The position numbers and the translations under genes were made by a program. Under the pieces are notes generated by a model. It had not been told where the DNA came from. It did not search any database and worked only from the letters and a program-made list of their open reading frames with translations. A stretch of DNA of 19,351 nucleotides, taken from NCBI GenBank assembly GCA_003229935.1, contig QIGD01000008.1, forward strand, positions 1-19,351, in the 5' to 3' direction. Every line of letters begins with the position of its first letter. Positions within the stretch are counted from its first letter, which is position 1. This DNA comes from Methanobacteriota archaeon. Lineage in GTDB: Archaea > Hydrothermarchaeota > Hydrothermarchaeia > Hydrothermarchaeales > BMS3B. This document shows positions 6,748 through 14,073 of the stretch, piece after piece.

Positions 6748-8613
6748 ATGATAGTGGAGTACGCTTGGATAATACCCCTTCTCCCAGCCATAGCTTTCCT
6801 ATTAATTGTCCTGTTCGGAAAGGGCAGAAAAGAAGGAGGAGGATATATTGCAGTTTCTCTGATAGGTACTTCAATGATTCTTTCTCTTTTAACTATTGCA
6901 GAGGTAGTTTTGACTGGTAAGGGTTATGAGAGTACAGGAATAAACTGGCTTGGTATTAAAGGATTCCAGTTCGGTCTCCTTGTCGACCAGCTTTCTTCCA
7001 TTATGCTATTTGTTGTTTCTGTTATCGGTTTTGTGATTATTGTTTACTCTCTTGGTTACATGAAAGGGGACCATGATGTTCAGCGTTACTATGCTGAGAT
7101 GAGTCTATTTATAGCAAGTATGCTTGCTCTGGTTATATCCTCAAATCTTGTACTTTTCTTTATAGCATGGGAATTTGTTGGACTCTCTTCATATCTATTA
7201 ATAGGTTTCTGGTACCGCAAGCCAAGTGCAGCCAGCGCCGCAAAGAAGGCTTTTCTTGTAACAAGAGTTGGCGACATAATGCTACTTGCCGGAATAATTA
7301 TACTCTATATAAACCTCGGTACAGTGAATATAAGGGAGCTCTTTGTGCTGGCTCCACATGCTAACGTAGGAATGTTAACTCTTGCCACTCTACTCATCTT
7401 TGGAGGTGCAGTAGGTAAGAGTTCTCAGTTTCCACTACATGTTTGGCTGCCGGATGCTATGGAGGGCCCGACTACAGTATCAGCATTGATACATGCAGCT
7501 ACAATGGTTACTGCTGGAATTTTCCTTGTTGCAAGAGTATATCCCCTATTCACTCCCGAGTCTCTGATGGTAGTTGCCTGGATAGGTGGAATAACTGCTC
7601 TTATGGCTGCTGCTATGGCTGTTGTGATGACAGATATAAAGAGGGTAATAGCCTACTCTACTATATCACATCTGGGTTTTATGACTGTGGCTCTTGGAGT
7701 GGGTGGCTATTTTGCTGGAATCTTCCACCTGTTTAATCATTCTTTCTTTAAAGCTCTTTTATTCCTATGTGCAGGTGCAGTTATTCATGCTACCCATACT
7801 CAGGATATCCATGACATGGGCGGACTGTGGAAGAAGATGCCAATAACAGGAACTGCATTCTTTATTGGTGCATGGTCACTCTCAGGTTTCCCACCATGGA
7901 GTGGTTTCTGGAGTAAGGATGTTATTCTTGATAACGTTTATGCATATAATCATGTGCTTTTCGCAATTACTGCTGGGGCAGTAATTCTATCAGCTGTGTA
8001 TATCTTCAGACTCTTCATCATAGTATTTATGGGTAAAGAGGGAAAGGCCACAAAACATGCCCATGAAGTGTCTCGTGTAATGACTACTCCTTTAATAGCC
8101 CTCAGTATAGGTGCTCTTTTTTCCGGCTTTTTGGTGTTCTTCGGACTCAAATCATTTTTGATGAAATCACTGCCAGGGAATCTTGTGGGAGCACTGGATA
8201 AAGCTTCAGCAATCAGTGCAGGTACTCATGAATATATTACGTACTTCAGTATATCTCTGGTTGCTATTGGTATAATTACTGTGTGGGCAGTTTACAGCCT
8301 GAAAATAGTTGAGGCAAGAAGTATAAGGCACACCTTTTCTCCTATCCATACAATTCTCATAAACAAATTTTACATAGACCATATATATCTGTTCATATCT
8401 AAGAAGATAATTTGGAATATAAGTGTAATAGTGGATTATATAGATGAATATTTTGTTGATGGCACAGTGAATGGAATAGGAAAGCTCAGTATTGCCTTTG
8501 GTAGAAAGCTGAGAAAACTTCAGACAGGTGTAGTCCAGGACTATGCTGCCTGGGTCCTTTTTGGAACAGGGATAATTCTGATTATATTTAAGGCTAAAGG
8601 AGGAATGATATAA
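6748..8613 (+). CDS. nuoL: Complex I subunit L (NuoL/FpoL), distal antiporter-like subunit
   Basis: This 621-aa Mrp-antiporter-like pump subunit lies at the far end of the membrane arm. It has about 14 core helices, followed by the lateral helix and an anchoring helix, as expected for L. Coupling residues are visible: the glutamate in FFIAWEFVGLSSYLLIGF, the lysine in GKSSQFPLHVWLPDAMEG, histidines in SALIHAATMV, and KD in PPWSGFWSKDVILDN. The C-terminal block ends in LRKLQTGVVQDYAAWVLF, typical of L subunits. ATG 6748 has GAGGTG six bases upstream; a GTG at 6739 is a poorer choice because it overlaps that site and the end of nuoK. Confidence 0.96.
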   Translation: MIVEYAWIIPLLPAIAFLLIVLFGKGRKEGGGYIAVSLIGTSMILSLLTIAEVVLTGKGYESTGINWLGIKGFQFGLLVDQLSSIMLFVVSVIGFVIIVYSLGYMKGDHDVQRYYAEMSLFIASMLALVISSNLVLFFIAWEFVGLSSYLLIGFWYRKPSAASAAKKAFLVTRVGDIMLLAGIIILYINLGTVNIRELFVLAPHANVGMLTLATLLIFGGAVGKSSQFPLHVWLPDAMEGPTTVSALIHAATMVTAGIFLVARVYPLFTPESLMVVAWIGGITALMAAAMAVVMTDIKRVIAYSTISHLGFMTVALGVGGYFAGIFHLFNHSFFKALLFLCAGAVIHATHTQDIHDMGGLWKKMPITGTAFFIGAWSLSGFPPWSGFWSKDVILDNVYAYNHVLFAITAGAVILSAVYIFRLFIIVFMGKEGKATKHAHEVSRVMTTPLIALSIGALFSGFLVFFGLKSFLMKSLPGNLVGALDKASAISAGTHEYITYFSISLVAIGIITVWAVYSLKIVEARSIRHTFSPIHTILINKFYIDHIYLFISKKIIWNISVIVDYIDEYFVDGTVNGIGKLSIAFGRKLRKLQTGVVQDYAAWVLFGTGIILIIFKAKGGMI

Positions 8614-10074
8614 GTGATAGTGCCTCTTCTAATCTCATTACCTTTCATTGGGGGAATGATTGGTTACTTTGTATCAAAGTACGATAATACTAAAGTAAAG
8701 GCTATTGCTTTAACTACAACTCTTCTTGAGCTTTTCCTTGCCCTATGGTTTCTTTCAGAATTAATCACAGGAGGTGCCAGAAGCCAGACTTACAGCTACT
8801 GGTGGATGAAGAGTTTAAATATAAATTTCACTTTTGGAATAGATGGTCTGACTGTTGCTATGGTGCTTCTGACCGGGTTGATATTTGTAGTTTCGGTAGT
8901 ATCTGCCAGAGACAGAATAAAAATGAGGGAAGGAACCTTCTATGCTCTCCTCCTGTTCATGGAAGCAGGGCTTATGGGAGTTTTTACATCCTTTAATCTC
9001 ATTATTTTCTATATCTTCTGGGAAATCGTGCTTATCCCTGCTTTCTTCCTGGTTGGAATTTATGGAGGTAAGAATCGTGAATATGCTGCCTTAAAACTCT
9101 TCATGTATACCCATCTTGGAAGTCTGTTCATGCTTATTGGCATTCTGATGCTCTATTTCTATACAGGTAGTTTCAATATATATGAAATTTCAAAACTGAG
9201 CTCGGTAATATCGCCAAATGTAAGGACTATAATTTTCGTGCTACTCTTCATAGGATTTGCTGTTAAAATACCACTGGTTCCCTTTCACTCATGGCTTCCT
9301 GATGCGTATACTGAGGCACCCTATCCTGTCAGTATTGTACTATCTGGCTTGTTATCAAAGATGGGCCTCTATGGTCTTATAAGGCTTGGAATTACTCTCT
9401 TACCTTTGACTTATGCACATTATGCAGAAGAGATTGCTATCTTTGGGCTGGTTACAATCTTCTATGCTGCTTTCTCAGCTCTTGCTCAGAAGGATATAAA
9501 GCGTCTTGTGGCATTTTCCAGTCTGAGTCATGTGGGCTTTATAACTCTGGGTATTGCATCTTTAAGCCTTATTGGGTTGAATGGTGCAATATTTCAGATG
9601 GTTTCCCATGGGCTTATGATTGCTCTTCTGTTCCTGCTTGTTGGATTGTTAAGGAGGAGTACGGGTACGAGTTCAATAAGTAAACTCAGGGGTTTCGTAT
9701 CCAAGAATCATTTTGTCGGCTGGTTTCTGGTCTTTGCGTCTCTGGCCTCTCTCGGTTTACCCGGATTGAGTGGCTTTGTTGGTGAGATAACCATACTTAT
9801 GGGTACCTATGAGACCTTCTCTATCTTTTCCTTTATTGCCATTCTGTCTCTTCCGCTGACAGCAGGCTACTACCTTTGGATGCTTCAGAGGAGTGCGTTT
9901 GGTACACAGAATGAGAGGGTTAAGAGAGCATACTTTAAAATTAAGGGTAGTGAAGCTTTTGTGGTTGTAGTTTTAGCTATTTTAATCGCATGTCTTGGAT
10001 TTTATCCAGCCTCTCTGATGCATCTTGTATCGGCAACATCGCAAACTCTCCTCAAACTTACCGGAGGTATATAA
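8614..10074 (+). CDS. nuoM: Complex I subunit M (NuoM/FpoM), antiporter-like subunit
   Basis: This 486-aa membrane pump subunit has about 14 helices. The key glutamate of helix 5 is in FWEIVLIPAFFLVGIYGG, the helix-7 lysine in VKIPLVPFHSWLPDAY, a second lysine in SGLLSKMGLYGLIR, and the late glutamate in GLSGFVGEITILMG. The start is a GTG directly after the nuoL stop, with GGAGGA about ten bases upstream inside nuoL. The length is normal for M and shorter than L because it lacks the lateral helix. Confidence 0.95.
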   Translation: MIVPLLISLPFIGGMIGYFVSKYDNTKVKAIALTTTLLELFLALWFLSELITGGARSQTYSYWWMKSLNINFTFGIDGLTVAMVLLTGLIFVVSVVSARDRIKMREGTFYALLLFMEAGLMGVFTSFNLIIFYIFWEIVLIPAFFLVGIYGGKNREYAALKLFMYTHLGSLFMLIGILMLYFYTGSFNIYEISKLSSVISPNVRTIIFVLLFIGFAVKIPLVPFHSWLPDAYTEAPYPVSIVLSGLLSKMGLYGLIRLGITLLPLTYAHYAEEIAIFGLVTIFYAAFSALAQKDIKRLVAFSSLSHVGFITLGIASLSLIGLNGAIFQMVSHGLMIALLFLLVGLLRRSTGTSSISKLRGFVSKNHFVGWFLVFASLASLGLPGLSGFVGEITILMGTYETFSIFSFIAILSLPLTAGYYLWMLQRSAFGTQNERVKRAYFKIKGSEAFVVVVLAILIACLGFYPASLMHLVSATSQTLLKLTGGI

Positions 10075-11583
10075 ATGGTACTTGAACACTTTTATCCAGA
10101 GATTATCATAGCATTTTTTGCTTTTGCAACGTTGTTTATTGACATTACTCTAAAGAAAGACCATAAGGATTTTCTTGGTTACTTCAGCCTTGCAGGTATA
10201 GCTCTCGCTCTCATATCAGTCATTGTGCAGTCAATCTCTACCATGGCATCATACTCGGCAGGAAAGGAGGTCCAGGTGGTCTTCTTCAACGGTATGATAT
10301 ACAATGATATATTTGCTATGTTCTTCAAGGTTGTCTTTCTTGTTGTAGCACTATTCGTTGTACTTGCTTCAGTAGACTACACCAGAAAAGACAATTATAA
10401 GGGCGAATATTATTCTCTCATACTCTTTGCCACTTTTGGAATGATGCTTGTTGCAATGGCTGGCAATCTAATACTGCTCTTTGTTTCTCTTGAACTTGCC
10501 AGTATATCAACATACGCTCTGACAGCCTTCAGGAAGAATAAAGCAAATACTGAGGCAGCTATGAAGTACTTTATTATCGGTGCATTGTCCTCAGGAATTA
10601 TTCTTTTTGGAATGTCTATTCTCTATGGTGTAACCGGTACAACAAACATATATGAGATTGCTAAAATTATCCCTCATGTAAAGGACAGCTTCAATTCTGC
10701 CCTAATACTTTCTGTTGTGCTTCTTATAGCAGGCTTTGGTTATAAGATAGCTGCCTTTCCATTTCATATGTGGGCACCAGACGCTTATCAGGGTGCACCG
10801 AGTACAATAAGTGCATTTCTTGCTGCAGCTACAAAGAAGATGGGTTTTGTTGCTATTATCAGAATATTGGTCATAGCCCTACCATTATATGTGTCAGAGT
10901 GGGGTGTAATTTTTGGAGTTCTGGGTGTTCTTACAATGACTGTGGGTAATTTCAGTGCTCTAAAGCAGACAAATATAAAGAGGATGCTTGCCTATTCAAG
11001 TATTGCTCAGGCGGGATATATTATTGCTGCTATTGCAGTAATCTCCTCCACAATACCCAATGTCAAGTATCTTGCCGTTGCAGCAGCTCTTCTTCATATT
11101 CTCACTCATGCTCTGATGAAGGGTGGGGCGTTTATTGCAGTAGCTGGTGTCTCTCTACTTGGTATTGGTACAGAAATTAAAAATTACCGCGGGCTTGGAA
11201 AGAGAATGCCTGTGACAGCTATGGCATTGACTATATTTCTGCTTTCCCTTGCAGGAATACCCTTCTTTGCAGGCTTTATAAGCAAGTTCCTGATACTTGC
11301 AGCCACTGTTGAAGCGCGTGGGATTTACATCTGGCTGGGTATATTTTTAGTGATAAACAGTGTTGTCTCCATCTACTATTATGGCAGAGTTATAAAATAT
11401 ATGTACTTTGAGGATTTTCAAGGAGATAAACTTAAAGAGCCTAAACTTATAGCCACATCTCTTGTTGTGCTTGCATTTCTGGTTGTGCTTATAGGGATTG
11501 CACCCCAGAAATTTGTTCATTTCTCCATGTATGCAGCAGCAAGCCTTTTCAGTCATGGTCATGGTGTGGTAATGTTACATTAG
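10075..11583 (+). CDS. nuoN: Complex I subunit N (NuoN/FpoN), antiporter-like subunit
   Basis: This 502-aa membrane pump subunit is nearest the heel in the arm although encoded last. About 14 helices are visible. Coupling residues are the glutamate in LLFVSLELASISTYALTAF, the lysine in GFGYKIAAFPFHMWAPDAY, KK in AAATKKMGF, and the late lysine in FFAGFISKFLILAAT, which is lysine in N subunits where M has glutamate. ATG 10075 directly follows the nuoM stop, and GGAGGT is the ribosome-binding site. It closes the operon; a hairpin with a T-run follows. Confidence 0.95.
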   Translation: MVLEHFYPEIIIAFFAFATLFIDITLKKDHKDFLGYFSLAGIALALISVIVQSISTMASYSAGKEVQVVFFNGMIYNDIFAMFFKVVFLVVALFVVLASVDYTRKDNYKGEYYSLILFATFGMMLVAMAGNLILLFVSLELASISTYALTAFRKNKANTEAAMKYFIIGALSSGIILFGMSILYGVTGTTNIYEIAKIIPHVKDSFNSALILSVVLLIAGFGYKIAAFPFHMWAPDAYQGAPSTISAFLAAATKKMGFVAIIRILVIALPLYVSEWGVIFGVLGVLTMTVGNFSALKQTNIKRMLAYSSIAQAGYIIAAIAVISSTIPNVKYLAVAAALLHILTHALMKGGAFIAVAGVSLLGIGTEIKNYRGLGKRMPVTAMALTIFLLSLAGIPFFAGFISKFLILAATVEARGIYIWLGIFLVINSVVSIYYYGRVIKYMYFEDFQGDKLKEPKLIATSLVVLAFLVVLIGIAPQKFVHFSMYAAASLFSHGHGVVMLH

Positions 11584-11584
11584 G

Positions 11585-11615
11585 TTAGAGCCTTTAAGCT
11601 CTAAACTCTATTTTT
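11585..11615 (+). terminator. Putative terminator after nuoN
   Basis: A perfect 7-bp inverted repeat, TTAGAGC (11585-11591) and GCTCTAA (11598-11604), with a 6-nt loop begins two bases after the nuoN stop and is followed by ACTCTATTTTT. Archaeal termination relies mainly on the T-run, present at 11611-11615. The stem is symmetrical, so the convergent transcript from the response-regulator gene would also form it. A weaker second repeat lies at 11619-11638 (TCAAAA/TTTTGA). Confidence 0.55.
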
Positions 11616-11644
11616 ACCTCAAAACAAGGGCTTTTTGATTGGAA

Positions 11645-12520
11645 TTACTTAAAAAGGGAATCTAAAATAGTTCTTTGCTCTGGTGTGATGCTGTCCTCTC
11701 TTCCACAGAAAATTAAGTCAATTCCACTAAAAACAGCTTTTTCAGATAGTTTCAGGATACTTATAATTGTATTAGAGAACCCGAGTATAGCATTAATTTC
11801 ATCCAGTGATACAAATACAGTTTCTTCTTTCAGATTTCCAAAGAGATACACGAGGTCATCTAAAGTTGGGACTTCAATAATTTCAGTATTTCCAATATTT
11901 TTCTTTATAAGCTCTTCATTTTTATTAAAAGTTATGCTGAACAATTTCATTTTTTTCGCATATTTCTGTTCTGTTATTATCTGTAAAATTTTCGGTAGAG
12001 AAGCAGCAAACACGACAGTTTTCCCTTTATCCATATACTCTTCTATAATCCCATAAAAATCTTTAGAGGATTTAAACATAACAATACCAAGACTGCCGAT
12101 TTTCTCTGGTTTTTCTTTAGTTTTTTTAGAGATACTTCCTAATTCACTTTTCATTGTTCTTTTCAGAATTGCTTTGATTTTGGCAGTTAGAATCTGCTTG
12201 TTGAAGGGTTTTGTTATATAATCTTCTGCTTTGTATTTGAGTCCCTTGATTATATCAATCTCTGAAGAGCGTACAGAAAGGAATATCACTGGGATATGAG
12301 CTGTTTTCATACTGGTTTTTATTCTTCTGCAAACTTCATAGCCATCCATTTCAGGCATCATAATATCAAGAATAACAAGGTCAACGTCTAGCTCTGCCAG
12401 TCTGTCCAGTGCCTCTTTCCCGCTATAAGCTTTTATTATGTCATAGCCTTCGATTTCGAGTATTTTTTCAAGCAGAGTTACAGTATCAGGTTCGTCATCA
12501 ACTATAAGAATATTTACCAT
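11645..12520 (-). CDS. Response regulator with receiver domain and unusual C-terminal domain
   Basis: This 291-aa protein has a complete receiver domain (residues 1-118): acidic pair D8-D9 in VDDEP, phospho-acceptor D52 in ILDIMMPEMDG, S82 and K104 in ITKPF. After a charged linker (about 120-140), residues 142-291 form a second alpha/beta domain without helix-turn-helix, GGDEF, HD or kinase motifs. Its pattern (GKTVVFAASLPK, then ETVFVSLDEINAILGF near the end) recalls the degenerate KaiC-like or DUF835-type output domains of archaeal sensory proteins, but that is an impression only. No Walker A motif is seen. It is probably a signalling adaptor. No histidine kinase is nearby. The ATG has no Shine-Dalgarno site and a TATA box 26 bp upstream, so the transcript is probably leaderless. 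Confidence 0.85.
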   Translation of the reverse strand: MVNILIVDDEPDTVTLLEKILEIEGYDIIKAYSGKEALDRLAELDVDLVILDIMMPEMDGYEVCRRIKTSMKTAHIPVIFLSVRSSEIDIIKGLKYKAEDYITKPFNKQILTAKIKAILKRTMKSELGSISKKTKEKPEKIGSLGIVMFKSSKDFYGIIEEYMDKGKTVVFAASLPKILQIITEQKYAKKMKLFSITFNKNEELIKKNIGNTEIIEVPTLDDLVYLFGNLKEETVFVSLDEINAILGFSNTIISILKLSEKAVFSGIDLIFCGREDSITPEQRTILDSLFK

Positions 12521-12540
12521 ATTTGTAATATGGAGAAGAC

Positions 12541-12551
12541 TGATATAAAAA
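12541..12551 (-). promoter_or_regulatory. TATA box of the response-regulator gene
   Basis: On the minus strand TTTTTATATCA is centred about 26 bp before the ATG at 12520. This spacing puts transcription initiation at the start codon, consistent with the absence of a ribosome-binding site. Confidence 0.55.
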
Positions 12552-12669
12552 TATGCCTAAATATAAAACTAAATTTGATAGTTTAACCCAAACATCTTAC
12601 CTTCGCCACTTACTGTTTTACTATCTCTCTTTTTCACAGATTAGATTCAGATATTCTACACACCAAAAA

Positions 12670-12810
12670 GCAGAAAATCAGCCAAAATTCATCAAAATAT
12701 CGCTAATGAATTTGACAGTTACAGTCGAATACAAAAAATCATGGGGCAAAAGACATATTTCCTTTAATTTCAACCCTTCTCTCAGGTGATTTTGGCACAA
12801 AATCAGGCAA
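12670..12810 (+). repeat. 16-bp near-identical direct repeat pair
   Basis: GCAGAAAATCAGCCAA at 12670-12685 recurs as GCACAAAATCAGGCAA at 12795-12810, with 14 of 16 positions identical and 125 bp between the starts. The second copy overlaps the perfect inverted repeat at 12787-12805. Confidence 0.6.
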
Positions 12811-12940
12811 TCACGTGGTAAATCTGGGGTAAAAACTACATATTTCCGGCTTCTGTAAAATTGATTTTTCGAATAAGTTAGCGGAGCAAAGTGTCAAATT
12901 TAGGATAAAACGTGAACTACCCTATTACACCTAGCTTCCT
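12707..12940 (+). repeat. Three degenerate tandem units of about 75-83 bp
   Basis: By-eye alignment shows three related segments. Each starts with TGA(A/T)TTT (12707, 12787, 12862) and about 35 bp later has a core like AAATC(A)TGGGG(C/T)AAAA: the cores are at 12738-12750, 12820-12834 and 12896-12910 (the third is AAATTTAGGATAAAA). Units 1 and 2 also share ACATATTTCC after the core. Units 2 and 3 share AACTAC after it. The consistent offsets (80-83 bp, then 75-76 bp) argue against chance, although identity is low. Confidence 0.45.
12787..12805. repeat. Perfect 7-bp inverted repeat
   Basis: TGATTTT (12787-12793) and AAAATCA (12799-12805) flank a 5-nt loop GGCAC. It sits at the start of the second degenerate repeat unit. 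It could be an operator or an RNA hairpin; no gene reads directly from it. Confidence 0.45.
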
Positions 12941-12979
12941 GATTCATTGAAGCGACTTTCCCTGATATAGCTTGTAACG

Positions 12980-13097
12980 ATAGCTGAGATTCATAATAGC
13001 TATAATTTAGCTGTATTAATTTATATATTGCCTTAGAGCGCCGGAAAGGTGAGAAGTAAAGTATCACCAGTGTACATAGATAACTATAGCTAAGATT
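12980..13097 (+). repeat. 12-bp direct repeat ATAGCT(G/A)AGATT within a TAGCT-rich segment
   Basis: ATAGCTGAGATT at 12980-12991 recurs as ATAGCTAAGATT at 13086-13097, with one mismatch. Each copy is followed within about 10 bp by another AGCTA. Further TAGCT motifs occur near 12968, 12997 and 13008. The segment also contains a 5-bp inverted repeat, GGTGA/TCACC, at 13048-13068. Confidence 0.5.
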
Positions 13098-13129
13098 ATC
13101 AGCTAAAAACTTAAAAATAGGGGAGCTTT

Positions 13130-13399
13130 TTACTTACTCAAAGTAATTTCGAGAGAGGAAATGTTCATAGATGTGCCATCTTCTCTTTTTACAGTTTCTG
13201 TCCCTATCTGTATTTCCTTTACCTTAAGACCTGATATGAATTTATTACGTACTATTTCTGCTGTATCCACTGCTCTTGAAATTGCCCTTCCTCTTGATTT
13301 TATAATCACTTCGTTGGCCTTACTTAACTGGGTTGCTACAGCGAGCACATAGCTCATCACAGGTTTGTTGCCGATATATACAACGTTATCTTCTGCCAT
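13130..13399 (-). CDS. albA: Alba DNA/RNA-binding chromatin protein
   Basis: This 89-aa protein is a small basic dimer that coats archaeal DNA and also binds RNA. The family blocks are clear: VVYIGNKPVMSYVLAV at about residues 6-21, with the conserved lysine K12 (the position acetylated in Sulfolobus Alba), then KSRGRAISRAVDTAEIVRN (about 34-52) and a C-terminal strand SLEITLSK. The length is typical. The ribosome-binding site GGAGGAGGT at 13407-13415 lies seven bases before the ATG and is the strongest in the window, fitting an abundant protein. Two response-regulator genes flank it on the same strand, each with its own apparent promoter. Confidence 0.95.
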   Translation of the reverse strand: MAEDNVVYIGNKPVMSYVLAVATQLSKANEVIIKSRGRAISRAVDTAEIVRNKFISGLKVKEIQIGTETVKREDGTSMNISSLEITLSK

Positions 13400-13436
13400 A
13401 CCGTTGACCTCCTCCGTGTATTTAAACTTCTGTGAT

Positions 13437-13450
13437 ACTTATATATTTCG
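13437..13450 (-). promoter_or_regulatory. Promoter of alba
   Basis: On the minus strand CGAAATATATAAGT gives a strong BRE-TATA combination. Initiation about 25 bp downstream would be near 13418 and leave a short leader of about 19 nt containing the GGAGGAGGT site. The 128-bp gap between alba and the upstream receiver gene holds nothing else that I can recognise. Confidence 0.6.
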
Positions 13451-13527
13451 ATAACAACTAAAAAAGAACAAAATTAAAGATTTCTATTAAATGTGTTATT
13501 ATAACGTTTAATTAGTCATCAATCCAG

Positions 13528-13941
13528 TTATAATGCTGTCACATTTTCTTTCAGGCTACATTTTACTCTATTTACAAAATCATCAACTTCAAAGGGTTTT
13601 GTTATATAATCATCTGCTCCGGCTCTCTTCGCTTCCTTGGCGATTCCTTCAAGTTCACTCAGAACGCTGAAAAGGATTATAGGCTTTTTAAAACCATTCT
13701 CTCTTAATTTGATTGTTGCATCCACACCTAAGGTGTCTGGAAGGAATATATCCATAAGTATCAGGTCAGGATTTCCATCGGCAGCCTTTATTAATCCGTT
13801 TCTGGCATCTCTGGCTATATCTACCATAAAGCTATGTCTTTCAAGGATTATCTTTACAAGTTCACCTATTTCAGGTACATCATCTACAAGAAGGATTTTA
13901 TGTTTTTTATTATCCTTTAAAATTTTAATAATTGCCTGCAC
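13528..13941 (-). CDS. Stand-alone receiver-domain response regulator (CheY-like)
   Basis: This 137-aa protein is a single receiver domain with no output domain. The acidic pair D20-D21 is in LLVDDVPE, the phospho-acceptor D64 in LILMDIFLPDT, then S92 in ILFSVLS and K115 in YITKPF, so the phosphorylation site is intact. The start is a GTG at 13941 with GGTGAT about three bases upstream. The first 14 residues precede the domain and are basic. Partners must be encoded elsewhere because no histidine kinase or chemotaxis gene is present. It is not a duplicate of the longer regulator at 11645-12520: the receivers share only family-level motifs. Confidence 0.9.
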   Translation of the reverse strand: MQAIIKILKDNKKHKILLVDDVPEIGELVKIILERHSFMVDIARDARNGLIKAADGNPDLILMDIFLPDTLGVDATIKLRENGFKKPIILFSVLSELEGIAKEAKRAGADDYITKPFEVDDFVNRVKCSLKENVTAL

Positions 13942-13984
13942 TATATCACCAGATATGATATATATATGTTTTTTTTACTATTTT

Positions 13985-13994
13985 GTTATATAAG
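13985..13994 (-). promoter_or_regulatory. Candidate promoter of the stand-alone receiver gene
   Basis: On the minus strand CTTATATAAC is centred about 49 bp before the GTG at 13941. It would give a leader of about 23 nt that includes the GGTGAT ribosome-binding site. A nearby ATATATAT run is too close to the start to suit the same arrangement. Confidence 0.4.
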
Positions 13995-14073
13995 ACTTGT
14001 TACCAATATAAAATAATATGCAAACAATACAATAATTAGAACAGATACTTGATTTTCTCGATTAAAACATATT

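Larger units (their letters stand above)
12521..13129. other. 609-bp gene-free stretch with degenerate repeats
   Basis: No convincing gene lies here. A 78-codon plus-strand frame (12553-12789) lacks a ribosome-binding site and looks like low-complexity AT-rich translation. The stretch holds several repeats: units starting with TGAATTT or TGATTTT at 12707, 12787 and 12862, a 16-bp near-repeat at 12670 and 12795, and a cluster of TAGCT motifs between about 12968 and 13105. No tRNA, CRISPR array or box C/D RNA could be recognised. The right end, next to the alba stop, would be the alba transcript terminator region. No clear minus-strand T-run was identified. Confidence 0.7.

Noticed and set aside
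12553..12789. 78-codon plus-strand ORF in the gene-free stretch
   Set aside because: It has no ribosome-binding site and no recognisable domain, and its composition looks like translated AT-rich DNA. It also runs through the repeat units, including the inverted repeat at 12787.
12521..13129. CRISPR array or tRNA gene in the gene-free stretch
   Set aside because: The repeats are too degenerate and have no uniform spacers. No T-loop GGTTCGA-type motif or cloverleaf pairing was seen.
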